Source: Lepidodermella squamata (taxonomy: Eukaryota; Gastrotricha). Taken from it: a DNA stretch of 64,000 nt. The notes below the pieces were generated by a model. It saw nothing but the letters and a program-made list of their open reading frames with translations. It did not search any database and was not told where the DNA came from. The first letter of the stretch is position 1, and each line of letters opens with the position of its first letter. This document shows, piece by piece, positions 34,803-46,700 of this stretch. The translations under genes were made by a program, and so were the position numbers. Where the stretch lies: NCBI GenBank assembly GCA_047495785.1, contig JBLDXI010000004.1, positions 992,001 through 1,056,000 on the forward strand, given 5' to 3'.

Positions 34803-34851
34803 TTAATGTGGACCTGTGATACAGCGGATTTACTACTTAGCGCTTAGCGGG

Positions 34852-34858
34852 TATAAAA
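34852..34858 (+). promoter_or_regulatory. TATA box
   Basis: tataaaa lies 54 bp upstream of the chosen ATG at 34906 and 46 bp downstream of the piggyBac-like MITE's TTAA. It argues against the ATG-like codons further upstream as starts. Confidence 0.55.
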
Positions 34859-34905
34859 CAAGGGAATATGCTACCATGGGTCATATCTCAAATTTTAAAC
34901 TTATA

Positions 34906-35205
34906 ATGAAGAGCCTATTCCCCGGTATATTGTTAGTTGCTTGTTTTGCAGTTATTTCGTCGTGTAGACCGGTCATAGCAAGGAACGGGCGATTCAGCGA
35001 AACAATTTTCCACGCATTGAATCAGTGTTCGAACCACGAAGAGGCTTGGCGATCTGCTCCGTCGCTCATCACACCATGCATCGGAAAGATCGAAAATTTT
35101 CAATGGCTTGACGCTTCCACGGCAGCGCAATTTGGACACCAGCAGGGGCAGCTCCCTGTCATGCTTTTCCAAAATGAATTCGGCACTGTGAATGAGCTTA
35201 ATTGA
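34906..35205 (+). CDS. Small secreted protein
   Basis: 99 aa starting MKSLFPGILLVACFAVISSC, a typical signal peptide. The mature part (RPVIARNGRFSETIFHALNQ, then CSNHEEAWRSAPSLITPC) has two cysteines 17 residues apart. I chose this ATG because the TATA box at 34852 would place transcription start near 34880 and because the signal peptide begins here; an in-frame ATG at 34876 is a weaker alternative. Not recognisably related to families S1 or S2. Function is unknown. Confidence 0.6.
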   Translation: MKSLFPGILLVACFAVISSCRPVIARNGRFSETIFHALNQCSNHEEAWRSAPSLITPCIGKIENFQWLDASTAAQFGHQQGQLPVMLFQNEFGTVNELN

Positions 35206-35990
35206 ATACCCTTTTTCATTTCTGTATATTTACTTAATCTGCAAGAGATGGCCAGCATATCTTTGAATAAACAATTTATTAGCTTGGAATACACTTCGAG
35301 GTCGCTGCACCCCATCAGTAGTAAGAATTAAGGGAATATAATATGCTGAAAAATGTTGAAATTATAAGCTGAATTAAGCTGTCAAGTAATATCACGGGCT
35401 GTCAAGTACAGGGGTGTCCCAGCTTCGAGCCCTCGGGCTCGAAGCTTGGCCACAGGGGGGACCATTGTGTTTTTTTCCTGGCCCCTGCGGAAACATTAGC
35501 GATATAAGGGGGGACCCTTACCTATATCCCCCTTTCGGCAAAGTGTCCATCTTCTACACTGCTCAGAATAGGATGAAGCTTTTGTTTTGAAATGAAGCTT
35601 TGCTGGCAAGAAACACCAATTTGTTGGCGAAAGTACCCAAATAGATGGCGATATCAGTTTCGTTGGTAAAATCCCCAATTTGATGGAGAATACCCCTAAA
35701 TTGATGGCAAAAGTATTTTTCCCTTACACGAAACTTTGTATCTAGAAATATGCCGAAATTCTGGGAAAATTAAGATAGTTATTAAGTCATATAAATCAAA
35801 CTTGACTAATTATAAGCTATTGAGAAAGAAATTTAAAGATCTCTTCATCAAAGTGACTAGATGTGGAGAATTCGCATATTGGTAACGATTTCATTTACTT
35901 GCGATGTCCACGATTGCGCCACAGACACCCCCTTATTCAGTCTAAACCCCTAATTTGACATTTGACCCGATGATCTGAGTTCGATGGTCC
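35206..35990. repeat. Degenerate tandem repeat in a gene-free stretch
   Basis: About 35590-35715 holds four to five diverged units of the type aatttgatggcgaaagtaccc (also gttggcgaaagtaccc, gatggagaataccc, gatggcaaaagta). An inverted short repeat agcttcgagccctcgggctc lies at about 35422. No gene seen. Confidence 0.5.
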
Positions 35991-35999
35991 CCCAGCGGC

Positions 36000-36548
36000 G
36001 TGGGGCGGCAGATTGATATATGGATCAGCAACGAAGCGGCACGATCTTCAATTATAGGTACTCCGACGGTAGAAGATTTCTACGGGAGCGACCACACTGC
36101 AACTTGCCTCAAAGTCAAATTTTCTGCGTGCACTTCCCCGCCGAAATCAGATGTCGAAGCGCCCCGGATAAACTTCAAATTTGATTCCAGGTCTGATGAA
36201 CTGATGAACTGGTCTCGATTCCGAAGCAGTCTTGATCAGTGTCTTGATGAACGCACAGAAGCCGTCAAGCCGAAAGTAGGCGACGAAATCAGCTCGATCA
36301 AAAATTACATCACAGAAATCTCAAGTACAGTTCAGTTTGTCACGGATGCGGTCGCGCCGAAGTGTCCTGCAAACAAGTTGCCGACCTTCAACATGAACAA
36401 GGAGATAGGAGATCTTCTGGATCAGCGAAATCAGCTACAACGTCTGCATGCTGAAACAAATGCGCCCGAAGTGAAAAGAGAGGTGAATCGCTTGAACCGC
36501 GACATAGACAACACTGTAACAGATAGGAAACTAACGATCTTTCCATAG
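36000..36548 (+). pseudogene. LINE retrotransposon fragment (endonuclease end and linker)
   Basis: The frame reads QIDIWISNEAARSSIIGTPT, then VEDFYGSDHTATCLKVKF, matching the end of the APE-type endonuclease of non-LTR elements (ID-x-W and the SDH motif), followed by a linker with heptad-like charged residues. The frame is lost at about 36548; DYFFDHPAPYPP continues in another frame until about 36625. No polymerase domain is present, so it is a dead fragment. Confidence 0.65.
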
Positions 36549-36841
36549 TGAATTTATTCGAGCTGTTATTGCAAAAAGGGCGGCACGCGACTACTTTTTT
36601 GATCACCCAGCGCCCTATCCGCCCATTATAATTTTAATTATTTTCAAAAATAAAAAAGCGACAGGTACCCCTTTAGAAAAATTTCATTTTCTGCTCATAA
36701 ATAGTAGAAGTGCCCCTCTATCCAATGATACCAGGTTCATCTTGTGTACTCTTATGGTTATTGTTTTAAAATTCACTGAAAAAGCCAATAATTGGCCATT
36801 TTTGGCAAAATTGCCATTCTTCTGCCACGGTTGGCTACGTC

Positions 36842-37252
36842 ATGCAAATTTTTAAAAATCTGACAAAATTATTTTATTCATATTCAGAACTTCCTCTATC
36901 CGGCAATATAAATTTCAACTGTGTATCATTTTCTTATGATTTTCCGAAATCCGGCGGATTAGCTTGGTATTACATTATTGTTATTACAAGATTAATGAAG
37001 TTGTCCAGAAAGGCCTTGCTGGCATGGCGTTCCGAAACGTCAGGTGGCCGTAAGGCACTTATGCATCGATGGTTTTTCTTGCCTTCTAAAAAGGTATCGG
37101 ATTTGTGTCGGCTAAGCCTTTCAAAGCAATCAACCAAGATTGCCGATGATCTTCATCGACTTGGTCTTAAGGGGCAGCCTCGACTCGATTGGATCATGAG
37201 ACGTACTATAGGACGCCGCGGCTTCGAAGCTCGCGTTACATCGGCCCCCTGA
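36842..37252 (+). other. Unidentified open frame
   Basis: A 136-codon frame. The C-terminal half (RKALMHRWFFLPSKKVSDLC, then HRLGLKGQPRLDWIMRR) has protein-like composition but no family I recognise. It could be retroelement debris beside the LINE fragment. Confidence 0.2.
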
Positions 37253-37700
37253 AGGCCGCAGACTGTGCATATCGGAATGTGCATATGAAATAAATTTTAG
37301 TCCACTAACTGCGGAATTTATGAATGAATAAAAATTGAAATTTAATTTAAATAAATGTGAATTCTTGATAACGCTTAATTTCTCTTCCGGCTGCCGTTGC
37401 CTACCTAAGCTCTTAACAGCAGAACCGCGTAAGGGAGACCGTAGAGATGTACCTGAAAGTTGGCTCGGCTATCGGTTGGCGTCCAGTTTGCAGTTTACAT
37501 ACCTAATCACCTATTAGTCATATTGTTATTGAAGTTGACCGTTACATAGCACAGTTTCATCAATGTTAAGCTTAAATGACTCTTCTATCATTCCACTATA
37601 GATCAATCATGATGAACTCTCCACCTAAACAGTGAATTCAATTTCTTGTTTATGATTTATGTAATCTATTAGGCATCTAGACATTTTATTAGCACGGCCC

Positions 37701-40700
37701 ATGCTGTTGTTCTATTTAGCTCTATGGCTCATCGTCTGCATCAGCGGATTCCTAGCCACGTTGTTGTGTCGGCGCCTGAGCCTGTTAACGCCGTTGGCCT
37801 TCTGCCGCGGGTTAACATGGTTCATGGCTCGCCGTCGTCGTCGTAGGTTCCTGATGCATTATATCTTGTTAATATCGCAAGTTGCCCCAGTTGGGCAACG
37901 TCTTGTTAGGCAGCGCCTAACGAGGAAGCTGGCTTTACGGGGCTGTAAATGGCTACACAGGGATAATAGCCGCAGAGTTGGACGTGAACTTTCAATGTGG
38001 CCGAAACTACTTCTGCTTCCATCCTGGTAAGTATAATTAATTAGTCTAATAACTGGTTAATTGTTGAATCTTAATTTGGATAACAGTAACTCCTCCTATT
38101 CAAGGCTACTACTGCTGCGGTCTGGAGATGTGTGTTTATTACGATAATATCTACTAGTAGTGATGTTACATTAATTAATTATTCTTAGGTTGAGCGCAAT
38201 CCAGGGCCCGTGAACGGCAGCAATCCCATGCCCGGCAAAATTTGTTTTCAGTCTGTAAAGACGGGAAAGACTGTTGGTGTTGTGCCCATTGCTATAAACG
38301 CAGGAGCTTCAAGAGATGCTACAAGACCTTGGCTATCAGTTACCACACAACCTGCAGCCTCCGCACCGGTTGTTGCTAAGGTTAAAAGAGGTAAGACTAG
38401 AATTTCATCATGCAATGGCCAAATACATCTACATTGATATGTTATTATTAGAAATTGGCGTTGTGCGAGTTATGGATGTCGATCCGCCTGTGATAAAATC
38501 TGTCATTATCACGCCTGCCGGAACAGTGGTCAAGACATCGTCGCAGCAAGTAACCGCTGTCGTCGAGGGAAACCAGCCGCCTACACAAGATCAGCATCTG
38601 CTACCTATCGCTAAATGTTACGCTTATCGTAAGCGTAACATGAATTTGCGTAAAAATGCGTCTACAAGTCGTAACTCCGTCAGAATGTCTGCCGTTAGAC
38701 GAGTTGCTCCAACCGAAGTCGGACGACGTGCTTGTGTTAGATGCGAGGCCTCTAAAAAGATGGTTGCGGACCTACGGCGCCAGGTTCAAGACATGCGTCA
38801 GCCTGCCGTGAAGAGTGCTGTTATCCGCAGAGTTTGCATCAAATGCAACGCTGCCAAGCAGATTATAGCTCAAGAGCAGCGAGAAATCAAGGATTTGCGA
38901 CGAGAGTTGAAGTTGGCTGTTAAAACAACCATCCCTAAAATTCAATCGAAATCGATCGGTGTTCAAGTCGACCTGCCACCAGCTGTGATCCACGCGCCTA
39001 AGGCTAACCTGACCATGGATGAGCTAACCCTGTTCTTGCATAAGCAGCATAAACTGCGATCCTTGGATACTGTACGGGCTATTCGCTATGATGGCGCCGA
39101 TGGTGAGCTGACGTTCAATGTTGCCATGATCATTCACTCGATGAGCTCCAAGTGTTACGACTATTTACGTGATTCCGGCATTCTCATGCTGCCACATTCT
39201 TCGACAATAACAACCTTAGTTGCCGTTGATTACAACCCTGGCCTGTCGGATTCTTGCATGGAGTTATTGTGTGTCATGATCAAGCAGTCAGCAACGCCTG
39301 AGCGTTTCAGATTTGGCATGCTTTCGATCGATGCTATGGCCATTTCGTCGGGCCTACAAATAATTGATAAAGGAAATACGATCGTCGGGATGTCCCTCGA
39401 TCAGCCTGGTGAACCCGCAACTCAATGTCTGTCTTTCTGTCTGAAGTTTATCGAGGATAGGACGGTAGTTAACATTGCTAACTTTCCTATGGTCGATCTG
39501 CCTGTCTCATTTGTCGCAAAATTTTTAAAAAATGCAATTAGCCGCCTTTATAAGTTGGAAACGCCTATATTGGTCAAGGCTGCTACGTGGGACGGGGCGG
39601 GCGAGAACTGGAGCATGTATAACATGCTGTGTGAGCAGTTCGGCCCAGAAGGTTTGAAACATCCCGAGAAACCCGAGGAAGTCGTCCATCTTCTATTCGA
39701 CCCGCCGCACGTTATGAAAATCACGAGGAACGCCATCATTCATAAAAAGGTTGGAATTTTATTTAATACATTTTTTGTTGGCTAATTAATAGGCTAGTGG
39801 ACTAGAGGGTTTATAAAGCAACATTGCATGCCACAACATTGTGAAAAACACAATTTTTAATATCATGAAACCTCATCGCCTATTTACTGGAAATTTATTC
39901 TTGAAATTATTTAAACAACAGCTGACCATCGACTTTTCGACGACCCGGACAAAAAAGTTTGAGTAAATTAACATTGTAAATTCCTGTATTTTGGTGTGAA
40001 TTGCAGTTTATTTGGGTTTTTTCATGTAAGCAGCATCAGGAACCAGCTCAGCGATCCGGAATTCAGCGTTGTAAAACAGGGTTTTTCGTTTTTCGGCCGA
40101 GAAACTTCATGGAAATTCGTGTAAACCCTGAAATTCGGTCATGTAAACTCATGGATTTTCGTCTTTCAGTCATTTCTTCGATGTATTTCAATGGAAGCTG
40201 AACAATTTCTCGACTGAAATGTCCTCACATGATTTTACATCCTGGAAAAGACGTTGTATTCTCATGTAGGAAGATCGATTGAATAAAAACTGAATTAATT
40301 TTTAAAATTCAACCGCGATCTACCTAATTTTGCTGCTCGAATTTTCAAGTCCGAGTCGCAAGTGACATTACCTGAAATTACACGATCGGAAATTTCACGG
40401 AATTGCAAGGAAATTTCCCCTCATTCTATTTGGGGAGAAACTGAGGGGTTACACGAATATACACGGATTTGAGAATAATAAATACTGGTAATTTATTGCT
40501 CAAAAATCACCGTGTAAATTCATGTAGACAGATTTTATAATAAAGAATCGAGAAATAATGAAATTGTTGATTAAAATTTAGGTATTTTTCGCCTAAATAA
40601 ACGAAGTTATGTGATTTCAGTTTTAATGATGCAAAAATATTCATAGCGCAGCCGGTTTTTCCTTTGGATTAACGATGAATCATCATTGAGTCATCAGAGC

Positions 40701-43700
40701 GTCACGTGACTGTAGAGCAAGAAGCTAAGTTTTCTCCGCAATTCTCCGCGTTTCTCCGGGTTCCTCCGCAATTCTCGGTTAATTCTTCAATTTCAAGGTG
40801 TTTAAGGTGAATTGGAGCTTGTTAGTACCTGCTGCATCCGGATACGGTTAACGGTTCGAAGCAACCGGTTCGAAGAAAATAACGCCACTGATAAATCAGC
40901 AATTTCATTTTATCTCGGCCGACCATCGCGGCCATCGTGGTGAAAATAAGAAGAAATAAGAATCGTATTCACAACAATTATGCTCAATAAAATATTGAAA
41001 GGAATGATCATAAGTACACATTTTGGCAGCCAGGATTGTTTCGAAACCGCACGAGATATATCTATTCAGTAAGCTTCGAGTCATTCGGCAGCTGACAGCA
41101 AAATTTCCGAAGTGAAAGTTACCTCAAAATCGAGCATAGTGACGCCAAAATTGCGTCTCAACACTTAGAAGAAGCAGGGAAAGAGCGATATATAGGCATT
41201 AGAGGCACCGATAAACATCCGATTTAATTATAAGCCGCAATATTCAATAGGAAATTATTAAAATTAATCGAGGAAACTGTTGGCGGAATTTATTTATTTA
41301 GAAGCTATTACACCCAAAGAGGGAAGAGGGAATGAAAGCAGACTGAGAACAATTGATAATGATAAAGAATTTTTACGGCCGGCGAGATCAGAATAAAGAA
41401 TAACTCAATAGAAACAAGAATTTTTGGAATATTTTAATAAAATGTAAAGAATTTGTTGAGTCAGAAATAAGTTGATAGGTACCTTTAGGATTTCCCCATA
41501 TTTTGTTAAATTGTTTCCAAGGCGGGAGAAAAATTATAGCCATGGTTGGGATCTCGAGGCATAATTTTAGCAAAACACAACCTTGATCAACAGATCTCTG
41601 TGAGATTCGAACTTTGAGGAACGAGAAAAAGATAACGGTTAATTATGAGCGCACTTCCCTACTTTAACGTGTAAAAACGAATAAGAAATTCTACATTTTT
41701 TCTGCACAACGATACATCAGTACAGTCTTGTTGGAAAAGGTGACACGGCCGGTTTAAATAAGAGTGAAGAGCACGTAAAAAAATTCATACATGATGAAAC
41801 CACTCAAGCGTGACTTTAACGTAAATTTAAACATCACCTACCCACACATGTTATCGCTTATTGTTTTTCGAACATTTCTGGTACAATTTCGAAAATATTT
41901 TCAGAATTAATTTAAACGAAGAGATGAAAACGCCGCAGTCGGTTTGAAAAAGAGGGCATTTGCAAAACATCGCGCAGAAAATGATTACAGCGTAAAATTC
42001 GAATTCACTGGAGCGTGTCACATTGAATTCAGACCTGTAGAATGTGGCTAAAAAGTGCGAAATAATTTTGGCCGTCGCTAATCAGAACATTTTTCAATTA
42101 GTGTGAATGTGAGCAACTTTTCACAAGTTTTCTAGCATCTACGCGTGGCGAGTTCTTGAAAATCAGAGTGCCGAGTTTGAGCCTAATTCAGGTATGATTT
42201 TGATTTTTCCGAAATCGCAGTAGCAATCGATTGCAGATTGCAGCATCGCCGTATTTTCTACATAAATCATAAATGTATGAATCCCATAGTACCTGGTACC
42301 CAAAACTGAGCATAGCAGAGGTCCATACATGTTAATTTTTACAATACTGTAACGCAGAAATGGTGGATAAAACGCGAAAACTTGCAGCCGAAATGCTTGA
42401 ATTCCGTACTGGAACCTCAATACTGAGAGCTGCGTTCCAATTTTTATTATTAAAAGCCGCATAACCGCAGCTCTCAGGCATGATCTGTGGCGTCCTCAAT
42501 AAGGGCTAATTATGAATCAAATGGCCTAATAAGCCGAATTCAAGTAACAGAAGTTATGATCACAAATTGTAGAAAAATGAGAAAAATTCTTGGGTATATC
42601 GACGTGGTGGTCGTAAAGAAATTCAGCACTGGCTTGAATAGCTCGATTTTTGACCGCGCCTCAATCGGATCTTCCATAGCTTGGCGTTGGTTCGATAGCA
42701 CGCAGGAATAAGGACTGAAATAAAATCAGATAATAAAAAAAAATGATATAAAATTGAATTAGGAAAAATTGGAAAATTTAAAATGTAAAAATGTAAAAAT
42801 TTAAATTGAATTATTTGAACATTCAAAATTAGGAATTAGGAATGATATCGACGATCACGGCAATCAGACAAATTCAGGAAATTTCTCGAAAAAAGGTAAA
42901 AAATCTGATAAATTACCGAGTGTAGACTAGCAATATCGGAAGCCAGTAAGCTGAGTCGTCGCCCTCATCGGTCAAAGCTCGACCAGTCGATCAGCTGCCA
43001 TCCAATCTAAAAATGATAAAAATATTATAAATTTCCAATTTGCATTTATAAGGCGCAGTGCGTAACAGTAAAGCTGCTGGGAACCAGGTTTAAAATTTGG
43101 CAGTATGAGTTGCCCAGGGCCTAGGCAAACGTTTTAACCATTATTCACGATGGCAAACAATAGAAGTCCTCATAATCAATATAAATTACAAAATGAAATT
43201 TTTCCACCAATTTTGGGGCCGAAATCTTGATATGAAGCGGATAGTCTGACTTAATTTCCGCGTCTCATCAATTTCTTAGGAAAAGACATCTGTGGATAGG
43301 GGAATAAGGAGGCAAATTTTGAGAAATCTACCTTGGGCAAACAGCTTAGGTCAGCTTTGATTGCTCATTAGCATTGCCGTAACACAACTGGACTAAGTCC
43401 AACTGGTGTGGCTAACGGTGTGGCTAAACGGCCGCAAGCTCGAAACTTGGCTGGCGAATGAACAGCCATGCATCAAAAATTGCAGTGATCAAATAGCGAA
43501 AAATAAAATTCTAAAATCAGAAAAATAATCAAATGAAGGATGAACGGCATGTGGCATGTGGCATGTGGCAGTAAGACCATTGTGACGCTTGGATTGTTGC
43601 GTGAAAATAAGTGCGCAACAACTCCAATTTCGCACAATCAAGAAAACGCAAGAAAAAAATTGAAAATTAAAATTGATAAAAAAATCACCTGATAAAAGAG

Positions 43701-46700
43701 AAATTTTATAAAAATCAGAAAATACCCAGTCCAGCCTAGTTCCCGGCGTATACGCTTGAAAGTTAAACATTATTCGCCCATAATGTCGAATTTTCAATCG
43801 AATTTAAATGAAAATTTTCAGTGAAAGAAGAAATGGGAAATTTGAAGAGCGGCTAAAATGCCTACTTGTGGAAAATAATGGCCACATAATATCATGGTGA
43901 AGGCTGACCGAACTGAACGGTTTGATTTTACCATAGCGTATTTGAGAGCCAGGTAATAAAAATAAAAAATAGTTACCACAAATCCGCAAGCGGAAGAAAT
44001 AAAAAAATTCCTAAATTTCTAAAATTAGGCTCGAATTTAACCGATTTTTCAGACAATTTTGGTTCGATTTTTCGCTCAAGAAATTCGAATTTTGGCAAGC
44101 TTGCATTTTGAATTCATTGTTTTCTATAGCTGTTAATTCATCTTAGAATCGTCATGATTCGAAGCTATAGGTTGGAATGGAGTTAAAATTATCAGAGAAA
44201 TTTTAGAGATTTCACACCACTTGTCTGATTTTTGAATTTTTGGCAATTCATCGCGCCAAGAAAATGTCATTATTTCAAGATGAAATATTTTTTCTATAAA
44301 GCTAAGACCCTTCAAGCAAAGCGAGTCACATAACACCAGAAATTTAACGCAAAAAACGCCGCAGCGATGGAAGTGCGGCGCAATGGTAATTATGGCTTTT
44401 CTGCGCGCTGAGGTCACGCGGCTTTTTCTATAATTGGACGTAATAAAATAAAGCGGCAGACAGGGGTCACTAACGACATGTTTCAGCCTAAAAGCGAAGC
44501 AACTTTCTCATGATATTCCATTACCTGCTAGGGACTGAGGATAAATATTAATAATTTGATTTGGCAGAATTATTAGCTCGTACTGCGACGAGTTAATCCT
44601 TCTGACCATTGTTGCGCAATCGGATCATTTACAGACCTTCGATTTCGTGCGGGTTACGAATTCTTCGATTTTGGATGCTTATAATTTTCCTAAGTAATTA
44701 ACTGCTCTTGGCTAATTTTTCGATTTTTCTACCGCTGCGACCTTGAAATCGTCGCTGAAGCAATGAATTTAGCTTGATGGGCGGCGGTTTTCCTATAATC
44801 TAGCATTATTTCTGTTTGCCCCTTATGACCATATAATTAGAGTGATAGTTTCATAAAATCTAAAACTTTTTCATTGGAAGCACATCTATTTTAATAGTTT
44901 TATGACGTTATCCGTTATTTTACTGGTTTACAGCTACGATTTCATGCAACTAGTGGACGCAAAGTTGATGACTAAGTAAGTTTTATGCCTTTTAAAGAAT
45001 AGACTGTCTACAAAAAAAATAATTTTAAATTATCACTTTCCTGGAGCCAGAAAACCCAAATTTGAGTCGTCTACTAGTAAGAATGACCAAAAAACATTAT
45101 CAAAATGTCTTTTTTGAATGAGATTTCAAAGTCGAAAAAGTCTTGAAATTGACGGTTTTTTCATGAAAAAAACATGACAGCGTGAATGAGCATCATCAAT
45201 AGTAGTAGTTAGTAAAGTTTATTCAAGAATTCCGAAACTTTGCCAAAAAATTTCAAAACGTGTGTCGAAAGCTCGAAATTGGATTTTTTAGTGCAGTGCA
45301 AAGAAGTCGCTTTGAGCTCGGTAATCTCTTAGAGTGAATCACGCTAGTACTAAACATGCGAGAAGCTGGAGGGGGTTCGGAGGGGGTTCGGTTTCACAAT
45401 GAAAAAATACTCCTCCGCCAGTAGTGTTACGTAATGTGCTTCACTCACAATGAAAAAACGAGACTCATTTTTCGAATGGATTTTTTGCATGACGACTCTG
45501 CTTTGTGCTCGGATTGTCACAATTTTTATCGTAAAAACAATTACGTTTCAATTTTCGAATTGCGGTTAACAGAAAAATTAAAGGGAAAAGCGAAATAAAA
45601 TATAGACAATAAATATGTGAACGCTGAATCTCGTCTTTACGTCGATCGTCCTCAAAAATGAAAAAAAAATTTATCAGCATTTTTTACGCGCATTTTATTT
45701 TCTATTTTTTCGGCTATCTGGAATTACTGTGGGCTGTGGGATCGATGTAAAAAAATGCCCAAGAAGAACTGAGGTCTTCCCGCTACATTATTTCTCGGAC
45801 GATTATTGCCGCCGAATTATCCTTTAGCGTGTTTAGCGGCGAGGTTGTTGACAGTGTACGGCAGTGTTTCGCCGGCTATATAGTTTTCCGTATAAATAAC
45901 TATTTAAAATGACCAACAATTTTTCGCCCTTTGACATTAATTATTTTCAAATTCGATTTTTGGCCTCTTCATCTCCGTCGTATCCCCGTCAAATAACAGG
46001 CTTTTAAATAAAAATTTTACTTTTATTTTTTTCAGAATTTTCTGCGATTGCCGGTACAACCGCCAGAAGTTCAGGATTTTATTTAGTTGAACTAACATGC
46101 CGTTATTATCAAGCCGAGCAGTTATTACGGAAGACGCTGCTGCTCAGCTAGCCTATTTTCTGTCATGAACTAGCGGTACCGAATTCCACGACCGAATTTC
46201 TGAAAAGGAAAAACCTGGAACATCAGTCGACCGTGCTGCGAAAATGTTGTCGCTTAGTGGCATCGGAATCGACAGTGGTGTACCAATTATTGCTAGCGTG
46301 ACGACGCCGTAATTCACAGCAACTCGGTAAGACTGAATCAAGCGCCGAATTCGCCGGAACCATTCAACCGTGAAAATTTCGTAAAAATCGGATACTGCTA
46401 CGGCAATCGTTGTCTTCGATTGGCCGGTGAGGCATTGTAGCTCTCTAGCTTCGTTTGGCCAAATCGGCATCAGAATCAACACAGCAATGACCCGAAAAGC
46501 ATCGGTCTACTTCGTCCATTTCTCTCTAAACACCAACCTATTTTCCCGCAATTTTACCGCGAACGCAGCGCGGTCAGTGAGGTTGCCATCGAATTCAGCC
46601 AGCCGTTACTTCTCGGGGAAGAATTGAACTAGAACCAGGCTCATCGTCAAGTTTCATTGGATCCAATTTGGTACTCGTCATCTGATGACAGGTGAGCTAT

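Noticed and set aside
37335-37517. Reverse-transcriptase remnant (FNLNKCEFL)
   Set aside because: The match is too short to support and has no flanking motifs.
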